64,000 nt of DNA, taken from contig NZ_FNJQ01000002.1 of the NCBI RefSeq assembly GCF_900104055.1, forward strand, positions 113,122 through 177,121, given 5' to 3'. Origin of the DNA: Pseudoselenomonas ruminantium. Its GTDB lineage: Bacteria > Bacillota > Negativicutes > Selenomonadales > Selenomonadaceae. Made by a program: the position numbers and the translations under genes. Below are positions 8,826 through 17,191 of the stretch, in pieces. How positions within the stretch are numbered: position 1 is the first letter of the stretch; every line of letters starts with the position of its first letter. The notes under the pieces were generated by a model that searched no databases, had not been told where the DNA came from, and saw only the letters and a list, made by a program, of their open reading frames with translations.

Positions 8826-9305
8826 ATGAAAGAAGATTTCAAGATGGACTTGCAGTTATTTGCCAGCGGTGCGGGATTCGATTCCGTCCGGGCAGTAGTT
8901 GGAACGTTCGGTTACATCTACAAAGAAGGCAAGTGGCTTAGCCAGTACAACAAATGTCAGGCGAGCGTTGAGATTGGCAAGGCCGAAATTAAGCCCGCTG
9001 GCGACCGCTGGATTCGTCACAAGGTTATTTCCTTGAAGGGCACGGGCAGTATTTCCGGTTATAAGGTTACGGACGAACTTCTCGAAGAAGTTTCTGTCGT
9101 AGCCCACAGCGACAAGCCTTCTATGCGTACAGAGCTTATCGTGACGCTGGACGACCCGGAGGCTTGGGGTGCAGAGCGCATTCGTTTGCAGAATGTTATG
9201 TTTGATAACATCGACATTGCAAACTGGGAGCACTCGAAGGAGATTGAGGAAGAATGGAAGTTTACCTTTGAAGGGTACGAACTTCTCGACATTATCAAAG
9301 AGTAA
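8826..9305 (+). CDS. Tail tube protein (XkdM type)
   Basis: 159 residues, compact and beta-rich, with KCQASVEIGKAEIKPAGDRW and GSISGYKVTDELLE, a pattern of the PBSX XkdM family. The gene lies between sheath and chaperone, the standard myovirus order. The tube hexamers stack inside the sheath and conduct DNA. Confidence 0.85.
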   Translation: MKEDFKMDLQLFASGAGFDSVRAVVGTFGYIYKEGKWLSQYNKCQASVEIGKAEIKPAGDRWIRHKVISLKGTGSISGYKVTDELLEEVSVVAHSDKPSMRTELIVTLDDPEAWGAERIRLQNVMFDNIDIANWEHSKEIEEEWKFTFEGYELLDIIKE

Positions 9306-9329
9306 AAAGAAAACGGAGGCTAAAAGACT

Positions 9330-9764
9330 ATGGCAACTAAGGACATTCAGAACGAGATTGACGAGGAAATGCAGGAAGCGGATATTATCGCAAAGCTGAT
9401 GGCGGCAGACCCGGACAACGTTCCGACTATGGTTATTCCGCTGGCACGTTTGGGGATTCCTGTTACGCTTAAGGCCCTCACGGGCAAGCAGGTTTCCCGC
9501 ACCCGCGATCGCCACACGCAGACCATCAAGACCAAAAATGGCCCTGTTGACAAGCTGGATTCCGAGGCGTTCGGGATTGCCCTTATTGCGGCGTCCAGCG
9601 TGAAACCGAATTGGAACGACGCGAAATTGCTTGAAAAGTTCAAGGCGTCCAGCGCGAACGAGGTTATTAAGCGTCTTTTGCTTGCGGGCGAAATTCAGTT
9701 GCTTAGCGACGCGGTTCTTGAAGTTTCCGGCTATAATCTGTCCCTTGATGATGTAAAAAACTGA
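9330..9764 (+). CDS. Tail assembly chaperone (XkdN type, G-like product)
   Basis: 144 residues with a charged helical start and a core of PLARLGIPVTLKALTGKQVS, as in XkdN-like chaperones. These coat the tape measure and recruit tube protein. The last sense codons are GTA AAA AAC before TGA 9762-9764. They contain the canonical slippery heptamer A AAA AAC, allowing a -1 shift into a second frame that runs to 9946. The tape measure gene follows at once. The frameshift feature is listed separately. Confidence 0.85.
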   Translation: MATKDIQNEIDEEMQEADIIAKLMAADPDNVPTMVIPLARLGIPVTLKALTGKQVSRTRDRHTQTIKTKNGPVDKLDSEAFGIALIAASSVKPNWNDAKLLEKFKASSANEVIKRLLLAGEIQLLSDAVLEVSGYNLSLDDVKN

Positions 9765-9946
9765 TTGCGGGCGGGAGTAACATTTTATCGTTACTCCATG
9801 CCCTTAGTGTCAGACGGCACATCACACCGGGACAATTCTTTGCTATGCCAGCGATGGAGCAGAAATTTATGATTTGCTCCATCTTGGTAGAGCTCGAAGC
9901 AGACGACGTGGTTATGAAAAAGATAGAGGCACAAAGAAATGGCTAG
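9755..9946 (+). CDS. -1 frameshift extension of tail chaperone (GT-like product)
   Basis: The heptamer A AAA AAC is at 9755-9761. A -1 slip there continues with CTG at 9761 and stays open for 61 codons to TAG 9944-9946, giving a fusion of about 205 residues. Twelve bases past the heptamer is a perfect 8-bp stem (9774-9781 with 9790-9797, GGAGTAAC/GTTACTCC) with an 8-base loop. The extension is protein-like (LLHALSVRRHITPGQFF, then a helix ending KKIEAQRNG) and has no good start of its own. It overlaps the tape measure start by eight bases. This is the G/GT arrangement conserved in long-tailed phages. Confidence 0.8.
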   Translation, partial: KKLIAGGSNILSLLHALSVRRHITPGQFFAMPAMEQKFMICSILVELEADDVVMKKIEAQRNG

Positions 9947-12900
9947 TGAAAAGGAATTTTACCGCTTAAACCTTGTCCTCGATATGCAGGACAAGCTGAC
10001 CAGCAGACTTTCGCGGGTAGACGGCAAAGTCAAGCAAGTAGAAAACAGCTTTAAGCGGACAGAGCGAGCCGTAGGAAGCCTCGGCAATGCGAGAGCAGAA
10101 CCGAGGGTAACGGCGATGGTTGAAGAAGCAGAGCAGAACTTGAACCGGGTTGAGCGGGCTATCCGAAAGATTGACAGCTTATTCGCAAGGGCTAAAATCG
10201 GAGCAGAGGACAAAACTCAGGGCAAGACGCAACAGGTACAGAGCAGGTTACGATCACTCACAAACAAGGCTTGGACGGTTACGCTGGCATTAAAAGACAA
10301 TGTCAGCGGCAAATTGTCAAGCATAAAGAACGGCCTGTCCTCTCCTATGGCGGCTATGGGCTTGGGCGCGGCGACAATGGGCGCGGGCGGCTTTCTGATT
10401 GATAGCGCGCAAAAGGCTATGGATTTCAGCTATCAGATTTCCAACATTCAGGCGTTGACAAACAAGACGCAGGAAGAATTGGCAGGCGTTAAGCAAAAGG
10501 CCCTTGACCTTGGCGCGGCGACGCAATTCTCCTCTACAGAAGCGGCGCAGGGCATGACGGAACTGTTAAAGGCAGGCATGACCATTGAGCAGGTTATGAA
10601 CGGCGCGGCAGACGCGGCCTTGAACTTGGCGGCGGCTGGCGAATTGTCTTTGCCGGAGGCGGCTGAAATTATGTCCACGGCTATGAACTCTTTCGGACTT
10701 GAGAACGCGGCTCACGCGGCTGACATTTTGGCCGGGGCGGCGAACGCTTCCGCTACGGACGTTCACGAAATGAAATACGCCTTGGCAAGTGTGGCCTCGG
10801 TTGCGTCTGCTGTTGGTATGAGTTTTGACGACACCAACACGGCCTTGGCAGTATTCGCCAGCAAGGGCCTAAAAGGTTCGGACGCAGGTACATCACTAAA
10901 GACGATGCTAATGCGGTTACAGCCGGAAACCAAAGCGCAGTATCAAGCCTTTGAAAAATTGGGCTTGTTGACCGAACAGGGAACAAGCAAATTTTACGAT
11001 GCCGAAGGCCGCATGAAGTCTTTGGCAGAAATTGCGGATTTGTTAAGCACCAGCATGAGCGGCTTGACGCAGATGGAACAGCAGTCGTTACTTTCCACGA
11101 TGTTTGGCACAGACGCTATTCGAGGCGGCGCAATTCTCACGAAATTGGGCGGCAAGGGTGTTCGCGATATGGCTGGGGCCATGACAGAGTACACGGCGGC
11201 AGAAGTGGCGCAGAAGAAGTGGGATAACGCGAAAGGCGACCTTGTCCGCTTACAGTCAGCTTTTCAGAATTTCCAGGTGCAAGCATTAGCACCGCTCGAA
11301 CCCGCCATAAGCAAAGTTGCGAAGGGGTTATCCGACTTCTTTAGTGGCAATGTCGAAGGCGCGGCAGGGAGCATGGAAAACCTTTCAAACCGGATTGTCG
11401 GATTTATGGAAAGCCTTGAGAACGACGAACAATTTCAGGCTATGGATTGGGGCGACAAGATTGTTTACGTCCTAGACAAGATGATTGCGGCGGTTGATGA
11501 ATGGGTAAGCGGATCTGGCGGTCAGCAGTTCGGAAAGGTTCTTGAAAAGCTCGCGGAAATTGGCATGAGGGCTTTTATGGCCGCGCTTTTCGGATTGTTC
11601 AAGGGAGCAATGAAAAACCTGTTTGAAGGCAACTTCATAGGGGCGGCAGGGCTTGGCCTTGGCTTTACGATGTTAGGCGGCGGGAAGGTTCTCGGAGGCC
11701 TCGCAAGAGGCGCAAGGGCGGTCGGTCAATTTGCATTAGGAGGCGAAAGAGCCGGGGCGGTTTTCAACGACGCAAGAGCACTCGCGCAGGAAAGTGGCCG
11801 GGGCAGAATTATGTCCATGGTTGACGCGGCGCGGTTCACAGTCGAAACAAGCCCCATAGGCAGGGCAGTCGCCGGCATTGCAGAAAGCCCGGCGGCAAGG
11901 GCGGTCGGCAAATTCGTCGGTAAGGCGGCGGCCCCGATTGCGGCAGTTACGGACGCTTATGACCTTGCTACCAGCGATAACAAAGGCGAAAAGGCCGGAG
12001 CTATTGCGGGCCATTGGGCAGGGGCGGCACTCGGAGCGAAAGCGGGCGCGGCAGGCGGTGCTACTATCGGCGCGGCGTTTGGCGGCATTGGAGCGGCCCC
12101 CGGTGCGGCTATCGGCGGTGCTTTAGGTGGCATTGCAGGATTTTTCGGCGGCGACAAAGTTGGCGGCATGATTGGCGACTTTATGAGCAAGTTTGATTTC
12201 GCGCCTATCAAAGAGAAGGCCGCGAATACGTTCAACGGACTCAAAGAGCAAGCCGGAGCCATGTTCGAGGGAGCGAAAGAGAGAGCCGCAAAGGCCCTTG
12301 ATTTTTCAGCAACCATCGACGTGGCAAAAGATAAATTCGCCAGCATGAAGGAAAGCATAGCGCAGACCTTCACGGCAGAAAATATCGGATTTGCTATCGG
12401 CTATGCGCTGGAACGTCTTTCGATGTTACCCGACGAAGCAGAGCAGTACCTTACGCAGTTAGAGCAGGACATAGAGACATCTATTTCCAATGCTATAACA
12501 GGCGCAGGGGTATGGTTCGATCAACTTGTCAGCGACGCGGGGAATTATTTCAACCAGCTTGTCACAGACGCAGGTACTTGGTTAAGCGGCCTGCCGGACG
12601 CTGTCAGCACATGGTACGAGCAGACCAAAGCAAGCGCAGTACAGCGGCTGGGAGAAATGGCAGACGAAACCTCGAAGTGGTTTTCAGAGTTGCCGGGGAG
12701 AGCTGAGCAGGGGTTAAGTAACCTTCTTTCGACTGTCTCTAATTGGTGTTCCAATATTGTTTCCGATGTTCGGAACTGGTTCAGTCAGATTCCGGGTATT
12801 ATCGCGAACGCTTTCGACTCGGCGGCGTCGGCGGTTCGTAGCAAATGGGAAGCCCTCAAAGAGTCTGCAAGTAACTTTTCTTTCGGATTCGGCGCGGGAC

Positions 12901-13430
12901 AAGCCGCGGCTCACAGAGGATTTGCAAACGGCGGTTTCGTGAACCGGGCAGAGACGGTCAACGTCGCAGAAGGGAACAGACTCGAAGCCATTATTCCCTT
13001 AGATCCGGCAATGAGGGCTAGGGGCGTTTCCTTGTGGCAACAGGCAGGTGCTTTACTCGGCATGAATACAGCCGATGTAGGAGGCGAGCAGGTTACACAG
13101 TCGCTTACGCAACAATTTGCACAAGCGACGACAAAAGACACCACCGCAAACGTTGGTAGCGGCGTATTCCAGCAGGTTGCGCAAATGTTGCAGAACGGCG
13201 GCGGGCAGGTTATCCCGACTATGTCCTCATTCCAGCCAGCTATGGCGGGGGCGGCAGGATTCAGCGCGGGCGGCAGTTCCGACAACGGCGGCGGTAGCAA
13301 CAGCAACAGTTTCAACTTTAGCGGCATGAGCGTTTCCTTCGGGAACAACATGAGCGAAGAAGATATGGCCGTAGCTATCGGCAAGCGGATCTTTGCCGAA
13401 ATTAAACAGAGTTTCGAGAATAGGGGGTGA
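9939..13430 (+). CDS. Tail tape measure protein
   Basis: 1163 residues, the largest prophage gene. The N-terminal coiled-coil part (about 1-110) is followed by the phage minor tail domain (about 145-460, with ALTNKTQEELAGVKQKALDLG). Then come Gly/Ala-rich hydrophobic stretches around residues 680-740 that could insert in membrane, and helical repeats. The C-terminal ANGGFVNRAETVNVAE and EAIIPLDP motif is typical of tape measures. It sets tail length. Start has only a weak AGAGG and probably depends on translation of the chaperone frame that overlaps it. Confidence 0.9.
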   Translation: MASEKEFYRLNLVLDMQDKLTSRLSRVDGKVKQVENSFKRTERAVGSLGNARAEPRVTAMVEEAEQNLNRVERAIRKIDSLFARAKIGAEDKTQGKTQQVQSRLRSLTNKAWTVTLALKDNVSGKLSSIKNGLSSPMAAMGLGAATMGAGGFLIDSAQKAMDFSYQISNIQALTNKTQEELAGVKQKALDLGAATQFSSTEAAQGMTELLKAGMTIEQVMNGAADAALNLAAAGELSLPEAAEIMSTAMNSFGLENAAHAADILAGAANASATDVHEMKYALASVASVASAVGMSFDDTNTALAVFASKGLKGSDAGTSLKTMLMRLQPETKAQYQAFEKLGLLTEQGTSKFYDAEGRMKSLAEIADLLSTSMSGLTQMEQQSLLSTMFGTDAIRGGAILTKLGGKGVRDMAGAMTEYTAAEVAQKKWDNAKGDLVRLQSAFQNFQVQALAPLEPAISKVAKGLSDFFSGNVEGAAGSMENLSNRIVGFMESLENDEQFQAMDWGDKIVYVLDKMIAAVDEWVSGSGGQQFGKVLEKLAEIGMRAFMAALFGLFKGAMKNLFEGNFIGAAGLGLGFTMLGGGKVLGGLARGARAVGQFALGGERAGAVFNDARALAQESGRGRIMSMVDAARFTVETSPIGRAVAGIAESPAARAVGKFVGKAAAPIAAVTDAYDLATSDNKGEKAGAIAGHWAGAALGAKAGAAGGATIGAAFGGIGAAPGAAIGGALGGIAGFFGGDKVGGMIGDFMSKFDFAPIKEKAANTFNGLKEQAGAMFEGAKERAAKALDFSATIDVAKDKFASMKESIAQTFTAENIGFAIGYALERLSMLPDEAEQYLTQLEQDIETSISNAITGAGVWFDQLVSDAGNYFNQLVTDAGTWLSGLPDAVSTWYEQTKASAVQRLGEMADETSKWFSELPGRAEQGLSNLLSTVSNWCSNIVSDVRNWFSQIPGIIANAFDSAASAVRSKWEALKESASNFSFGFGAGQAAAHRGFANGGFVNRAETVNVAEGNRLEAIIPLDPAMRARGVSLWQQAGALLGMNTADVGGEQVTQSLTQQFAQATTKDTTANVGSGVFQQVAQMLQNGGGQVIPTMSSFQPAMAGAAGFSAGGSSDNGGGSNSNSFNFSGMSVSFGNNMSEEDMAVAIGKRIFAEIKQSFENRG

Positions 13431-13436
13431 GTATTT

Positions 13437-14210
13437 ATGTTTGGAGGCATAGGGCTTTCAAATTACAGAGTTAAGGACGCTTTTACAACAGGCGTTCTTA
13501 ATGGGCAGGGACTTGCGAGCATAGCCGGAGGACTTCTCAATGAGGCCCTTGGCCTCAGCACGTTTGTCAATACCGTAAATTGTTATGTCATTGACCAGCA
13601 GACGGGCATAGAACTTCAACTCCCTGTCAACCCGGAGAAAATCAAGGTTAGGTGGGGGAGAAAGACCGAGACTGTCAACATTTTGAACCTTGGCGAAGTA
13701 GACTTTACCACAGGCGACAAACTGACAGAGGTTTCTTTCGAGAGCTTTTTCCCGGCGCAGTATGTTCCAACGTATTGCGTCATGGCAACACCACCGACGC
13801 CTGACAGCGCGAACGCAGTTATGAACGCTTGGAAAAGTCGATTCCAGGAGCCGAAGAAGGGCCTTAAGGATCCGATACAGCTTATTATTACGGGGGCGCA
13901 GGATATAAATATGCTGTGCTTGTTATCTTCTTATGAGTCTGATGAGCACGGCGGCGAGCCGGGGGACATTTATTACAAAGCCACCTTTCGAGAGTGGAGA
14001 GAGATAAACGTCCGCAAGGAGTCAGAGGAAAAGCAAAATCCCCGCGTTAATATGCAACCCCGGCCTACATTGGTAAAAATGCCAATGGGCGTCGGCGGGA
14101 TTTTCGGGCAGGACGAGGCATTATGGAAAATTGCCAAAGGCAATTTAGGGAGTGGCGCAAAGTGGAAAACGCTTGCGGGTAGCGTAGTAGGGGGCGCGGT
14201 TCGGTTATGA
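13437..14210 (+). CDS. Baseplate/tail protein, XkdP-like
   Basis: 257 residues. A central region (LQLPVNPEKIKVRWGRKTET and NILNLGEVDFTTGDKL) matches the XkdP/phage LysM-type structural proteins that follow the tape measure in PBSX-like clusters. No LysM repeat is evident at the C-terminus, so this is the short form. The stop overlaps the next start by four bases. Confidence 0.7.
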   Translation: MFGGIGLSNYRVKDAFTTGVLNGQGLASIAGGLLNEALGLSTFVNTVNCYVIDQQTGIELQLPVNPEKIKVRWGRKTETVNILNLGEVDFTTGDKLTEVSFESFFPAQYVPTYCVMATPPTPDSANAVMNAWKSRFQEPKKGLKDPIQLIITGAQDINMLCLLSSYESDEHGGEPGDIYYKATFREWREINVRKESEEKQNPRVNMQPRPTLVKMPMGVGGIFGQDEALWKIAKGNLGSGAKWKTLAGSVVGGAVRL

Positions 14211-15220
14211 TTCAACCGGGAGTATGCAAATACGATGTTATTCTGCAAGACAAGTATTACTTGCGGGAATGTATTCAGAGTATCGAGCTTGAAGATAGGC
14301 TTGACGAAATAGCATATTGTGCGAAGGTAAAGCTGGCAGTTCCGGGAGATCAATTCACGGGACTGCCTAAAATATTGCCGGGAATGGAAATAAGAGTCAG
14401 CGGCACAAAGTTCGGGGAAGATAAATATTCGTATATTATCCAGCCGGGCGTGGTGTGGACTGTCGATATCGAGAACCGGGCAAGGCGTAACTGGAATTTG
14501 ACCATTTACGACCGAACAATTTACCTCGCAAAAAGCAAAGATGAGTTTCTTTTCAAAGAAGGGGAGACAGCCACAGACCGCATAAAGAAAATTTGCGGGC
14601 AATGGAATATCCCTATTGCGAGCCTTCCTAACACCGGGCAGGCACTCGCGAAGGAAGCCAGCCGCGTAAGCCCTATATGGAGCATTATGAAAAAAGCCCT
14701 TGTGGAGACAGGGAGCAAAAGCGGTAAACTGTATACCGTCAGAATGCAACCGAACGGCCTAGAGCTTTTCGAGATTGGTTCAAACAAAGATGTTTGGGTA
14801 TTTGAGTTTGGGGCGAACTTGCGGACAGTATCGCAAAGGCAGACGCTTGACGGGGCCTGCACAAAGGTAAAGGTGCTGGGGAAGAAGTCAAAAGACAGTT
14901 TATCCCCGGTTTCCTCTACGGCGACCGCTGACACGGACAAGTACGGAACCATACAAGAGATTATCCAAGACGAAAAAGCCATAGACGCGGGCACAGCTAA
15001 CCAAAAAGCAGAAAACACGCTTGGCGGGATTCAGGAAGTTGTCAAAGTCGAGGCGATTGACATCAACACCATACGCAAGGGTGACAAGGTTATCGTGCAA
15101 GGCTGGGAAGATGGGTTATACGTTATCAGCGTCCGGCACGAGCTTGGAAGCCCCGGAAAAATGCAAATGGAGCTTGCGCCTTTGAACTATATCCGAAGGA
15201 GGTATTTCCGTGAAAGATAA
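14207..15220 (+). CDS. Baseplate hub protein, XkdQ / late control gene D type
   Basis: 337 residues. DRTIYLAKSKDEFLFKEGETATDRIKKIC and the Ser/Thr-rich region before TADTDKYGTIQEIIQDEKA are characteristic of XkdQ (YqbQ) hub proteins. The C-terminal GDKVIVQGWEDGLYVISVRHELG is a small beta domain. The hub closes the tube and carries the spike. Coupled to XkdP-like gene upstream and overlapping the next gene by 11 bases. Confidence 0.8.
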   Translation: MIQPGVCKYDVILQDKYYLRECIQSIELEDRLDEIAYCAKVKLAVPGDQFTGLPKILPGMEIRVSGTKFGEDKYSYIIQPGVVWTVDIENRARRNWNLTIYDRTIYLAKSKDEFLFKEGETATDRIKKICGQWNIPIASLPNTGQALAKEASRVSPIWSIMKKALVETGSKSGKLYTVRMQPNGLELFEIGSNKDVWVFEFGANLRTVSQRQTLDGACTKVKVLGKKSKDSLSPVSSTATADTDKYGTIQEIIQDEKAIDAGTANQKAENTLGGIQEVVKVEAIDINTIRKGDKVIVQGWEDGLYVISVRHELGSPGKMQMELAPLNYIRRRYFRER

Positions 15221-15599
15221 CCCTTTCAAACAGCTTGCAGGCCTCCTTGACGACCAAATGAAGAATAGGGCCGAGCAAGGCATTAAAGGCCAATGGAGCC
15301 AGCACGAACTTGGGACGATTGTTTCGGGGCTGGGATTGAAGTTAGACAATTTCGCCCATGTTATCTACGACTATCAGGTCAACCGGGTACTGACTCTTGC
15401 GGAGCCGGATTTCACGAATACGGAGCCTGTTGGGGGCGGTAGCGGTTATGCGGAGTTTCAGACGCACGACCACCCGGTCATTACCCCGCAACAGCTTTTG
15501 CCGCTTCATGTAGGCGACCGGGTATTAGTTGCGCCTGTCGATAACGGGCAGACTTTCGTCGTGGAATGCGTAATTGTTCCGGGGCCGGGAGGCGGTTGA
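15210..15599 (+). CDS. Baseplate/spike-related protein, XkdR (DUF2577) type
   Basis: 129 residues starting GTG 15210 after AAGGAGG at 15196-15202. The C-terminal half holds LPLHVGDRVLVAPVDNGQTFVVE, the OB-like end of DUF2577 proteins, preceded by a Gly-rich loop and HDHP. Lies between hub and XkdS-like genes as in PBSX. Role: small baseplate component near the spike. Confidence 0.75.
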   Translation: MKDNPFKQLAGLLDDQMKNRAEQGIKGQWSQHELGTIVSGLGLKLDNFAHVIYDYQVNRVLTLAEPDFTNTEPVGGGSGYAEFQTHDHPVITPQQLLPLHVGDRVLVAPVDNGQTFVVECVIVPGPGGG

Positions 15600-15601
15600 T
15601 T

Positions 15602-16063
15602 ATGGCTGAAAATTTATTTCCTACGGTTGGTGTGGAGGCGGCAGAATTTGACGACGAAGATACGGCGGCGAACGGCGACGCTACATACGGTTCAACCGTG
15701 CAATTTGATTTTGAAAAACATGAGTTTATTCTTTCCCCCACAGGAAAGCAAAAGGAAGTAGAAAACGGTGACGCTTGGGGCGAATGGTGTGTAAAAGCAC
15801 TATGTACGGAGAGATTCAATTACCTCATTTACGATTCAAACTACGGGGAGGAAATAGATACCCTGTTAGGGCAGAGCCGCCCGCATGAAGTTATTGAGTC
15901 GGAAATAAAACGTATGGTAAAAGAATGTTTGATGTGTGACGCAAGAACAGCCAGCGTCAGCGAGTTTGCTTTTCAATGGGTGGAAGATGGCATTATTTTT
16001 TCCTGTCGTATTACAAATACGCTGGGGGACGATATGACTTTAACAAGGAAGGTGGTGCGATAA
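15602..16063 (+). CDS. Baseplate wedge protein, XkdS (DUF2634, gp25-like)
   Basis: 153 residues from ATG 15602, with GGGAGG upstream; a longer frame from 15566 would overlap the previous gene. The core VQFDFEKHEFIL, the CTERFNYLIYDSNYGEEID segment and the C-terminal TNTLGDDMTLTRKVVR are standard for XkdS-type wedge proteins related to T4 gp25, which start sheath assembly at the baseplate. Confidence 0.8.
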   Translation: MAENLFPTVGVEAAEFDDEDTAANGDATYGSTVQFDFEKHEFILSPTGKQKEVENGDAWGEWCVKALCTERFNYLIYDSNYGEEIDTLLGQSRPHEVIESEIKRMVKECLMCDARTASVSEFAFQWVEDGIIFSCRITNTLGDDMTLTRKVVR

Positions 16064-16066
16064 TGT

Positions 16067-17191
16067 ATGAGTACAGAGAACCCGGATTATTTGAAGGAGG
16101 CCGATACCACAGAAGAAGCCATAAGAGACCGACTTTTAAGCAACGTTACAGACGGCGTGGACAAGAGTCAAGGCTCGTATGTATGGGACGCGCACGCGCC
16201 CGTAGCTATTGAGCTTGTATTTGTTGCTATGGCTTTACAGAAGGCACTTAAGCTGGGGTTTGCGGAAACGACCGATATTGACCACCTTACCATGAGGGCC
16301 AGCGAACACGGCGTACAACGAAAAGAAGCAACCTACGCAACAGGGACAATTCACATCGTTGGTACACCGGGGACAATTATCCCGCTGGGATTCAGGCTTG
16401 CCACAGAGGCCGACGCTGATATTGGAGTTGAAAGCGTGTTCTTTGAAACCACGGCAGAGGTTACTTTGCCAGCAGGGGGCGCGGCAGATATTCCAATAAA
16501 GGCCACAGAGGCAGGCAAGGCCGGGAATGTAGCGGCTGGGTGCATTGTGGTATTAGCGCAAAGCAGGGACGGCGTGACGAGCGTCACGAACCCCACAGCC
16601 ACCACAGGCGGGACAGAGAAAGAAGATTATGAGTCCCTCCTTTCCCGGTATTTGACCAAAGTAAGAAACCCCGGCACGTCGGGGAACGCGGACGACTACC
16701 AGCAATGGGCGTTGAGTGTTCCGGGCGTTGGCGGGGCTCATGTCAAGCCGTTGTGGGCGGGGGAGGGGACTGTCAAGGTTATTATCATTGACGAGAACAA
16801 AGAACCTGCAAACGCGGATCTTGTTGCGGCGGTTCAAAATTATCTTATGGTTGACGCGGGCTCAGGGGATAGGAAAGCCCCCATAGGGGCCACGGTTACA
16901 GTAGCTCCGGCAACCATTGTGACCATTGATGTGGAAGCCGCAGTCATTTTAGGACAGGGCGAAGCATTAGCGACGGTTCAAGAGGCTTTTGAGACCGCAT
17001 TGAAAACCTACCTCCGGCGAATTGCATTTCAGGTGGGGACGATTCGCTACGCGCGCATAGGAGCAACCTTGCTGGATATTGACGGCGTAGTTGATTACAG
17101 CAGTCTTAAGGTCAACGGGGAGGAAGATAATATTTCTGTCGGCAACGAAGATGTTGCCATATTGGGGACGGTGACGCTCCATGCCGAATAA
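16067..17191 (+). CDS. Baseplate J protein, XkdT type
   Basis: 374 residues. Shows the baseplate J pattern: GATAxxxG-like helix DRLLSNVTDGVDKSQGSYVWDA, LAFAETTDIDHLTMRASEHG, beta region TGTIHIVGTPGTIIPLGF, then LLSRYLTKVRNPGTSGNADDYQQWA and VPGVGGAHVKPLW. These are the most conserved segments of the family. Acts in the baseplate wedge next to the XkdS and XkdU types. Confidence 0.9.
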   Translation: MSTENPDYLKEADTTEEAIRDRLLSNVTDGVDKSQGSYVWDAHAPVAIELVFVAMALQKALKLGFAETTDIDHLTMRASEHGVQRKEATYATGTIHIVGTPGTIIPLGFRLATEADADIGVESVFFETTAEVTLPAGGAADIPIKATEAGKAGNVAAGCIVVLAQSRDGVTSVTNPTATTGGTEKEDYESLLSRYLTKVRNPGTSGNADDYQQWALSVPGVGGAHVKPLWAGEGTVKVIIIDENKEPANADLVAAVQNYLMVDAGSGDRKAPIGATVTVAPATIVTIDVEAAVILGQGEALATVQEAFETALKTYLRRIAFQVGTIRYARIGATLLDIDGVVDYSSLKVNGEEDNISVGNEDVAILGTVTLHAE

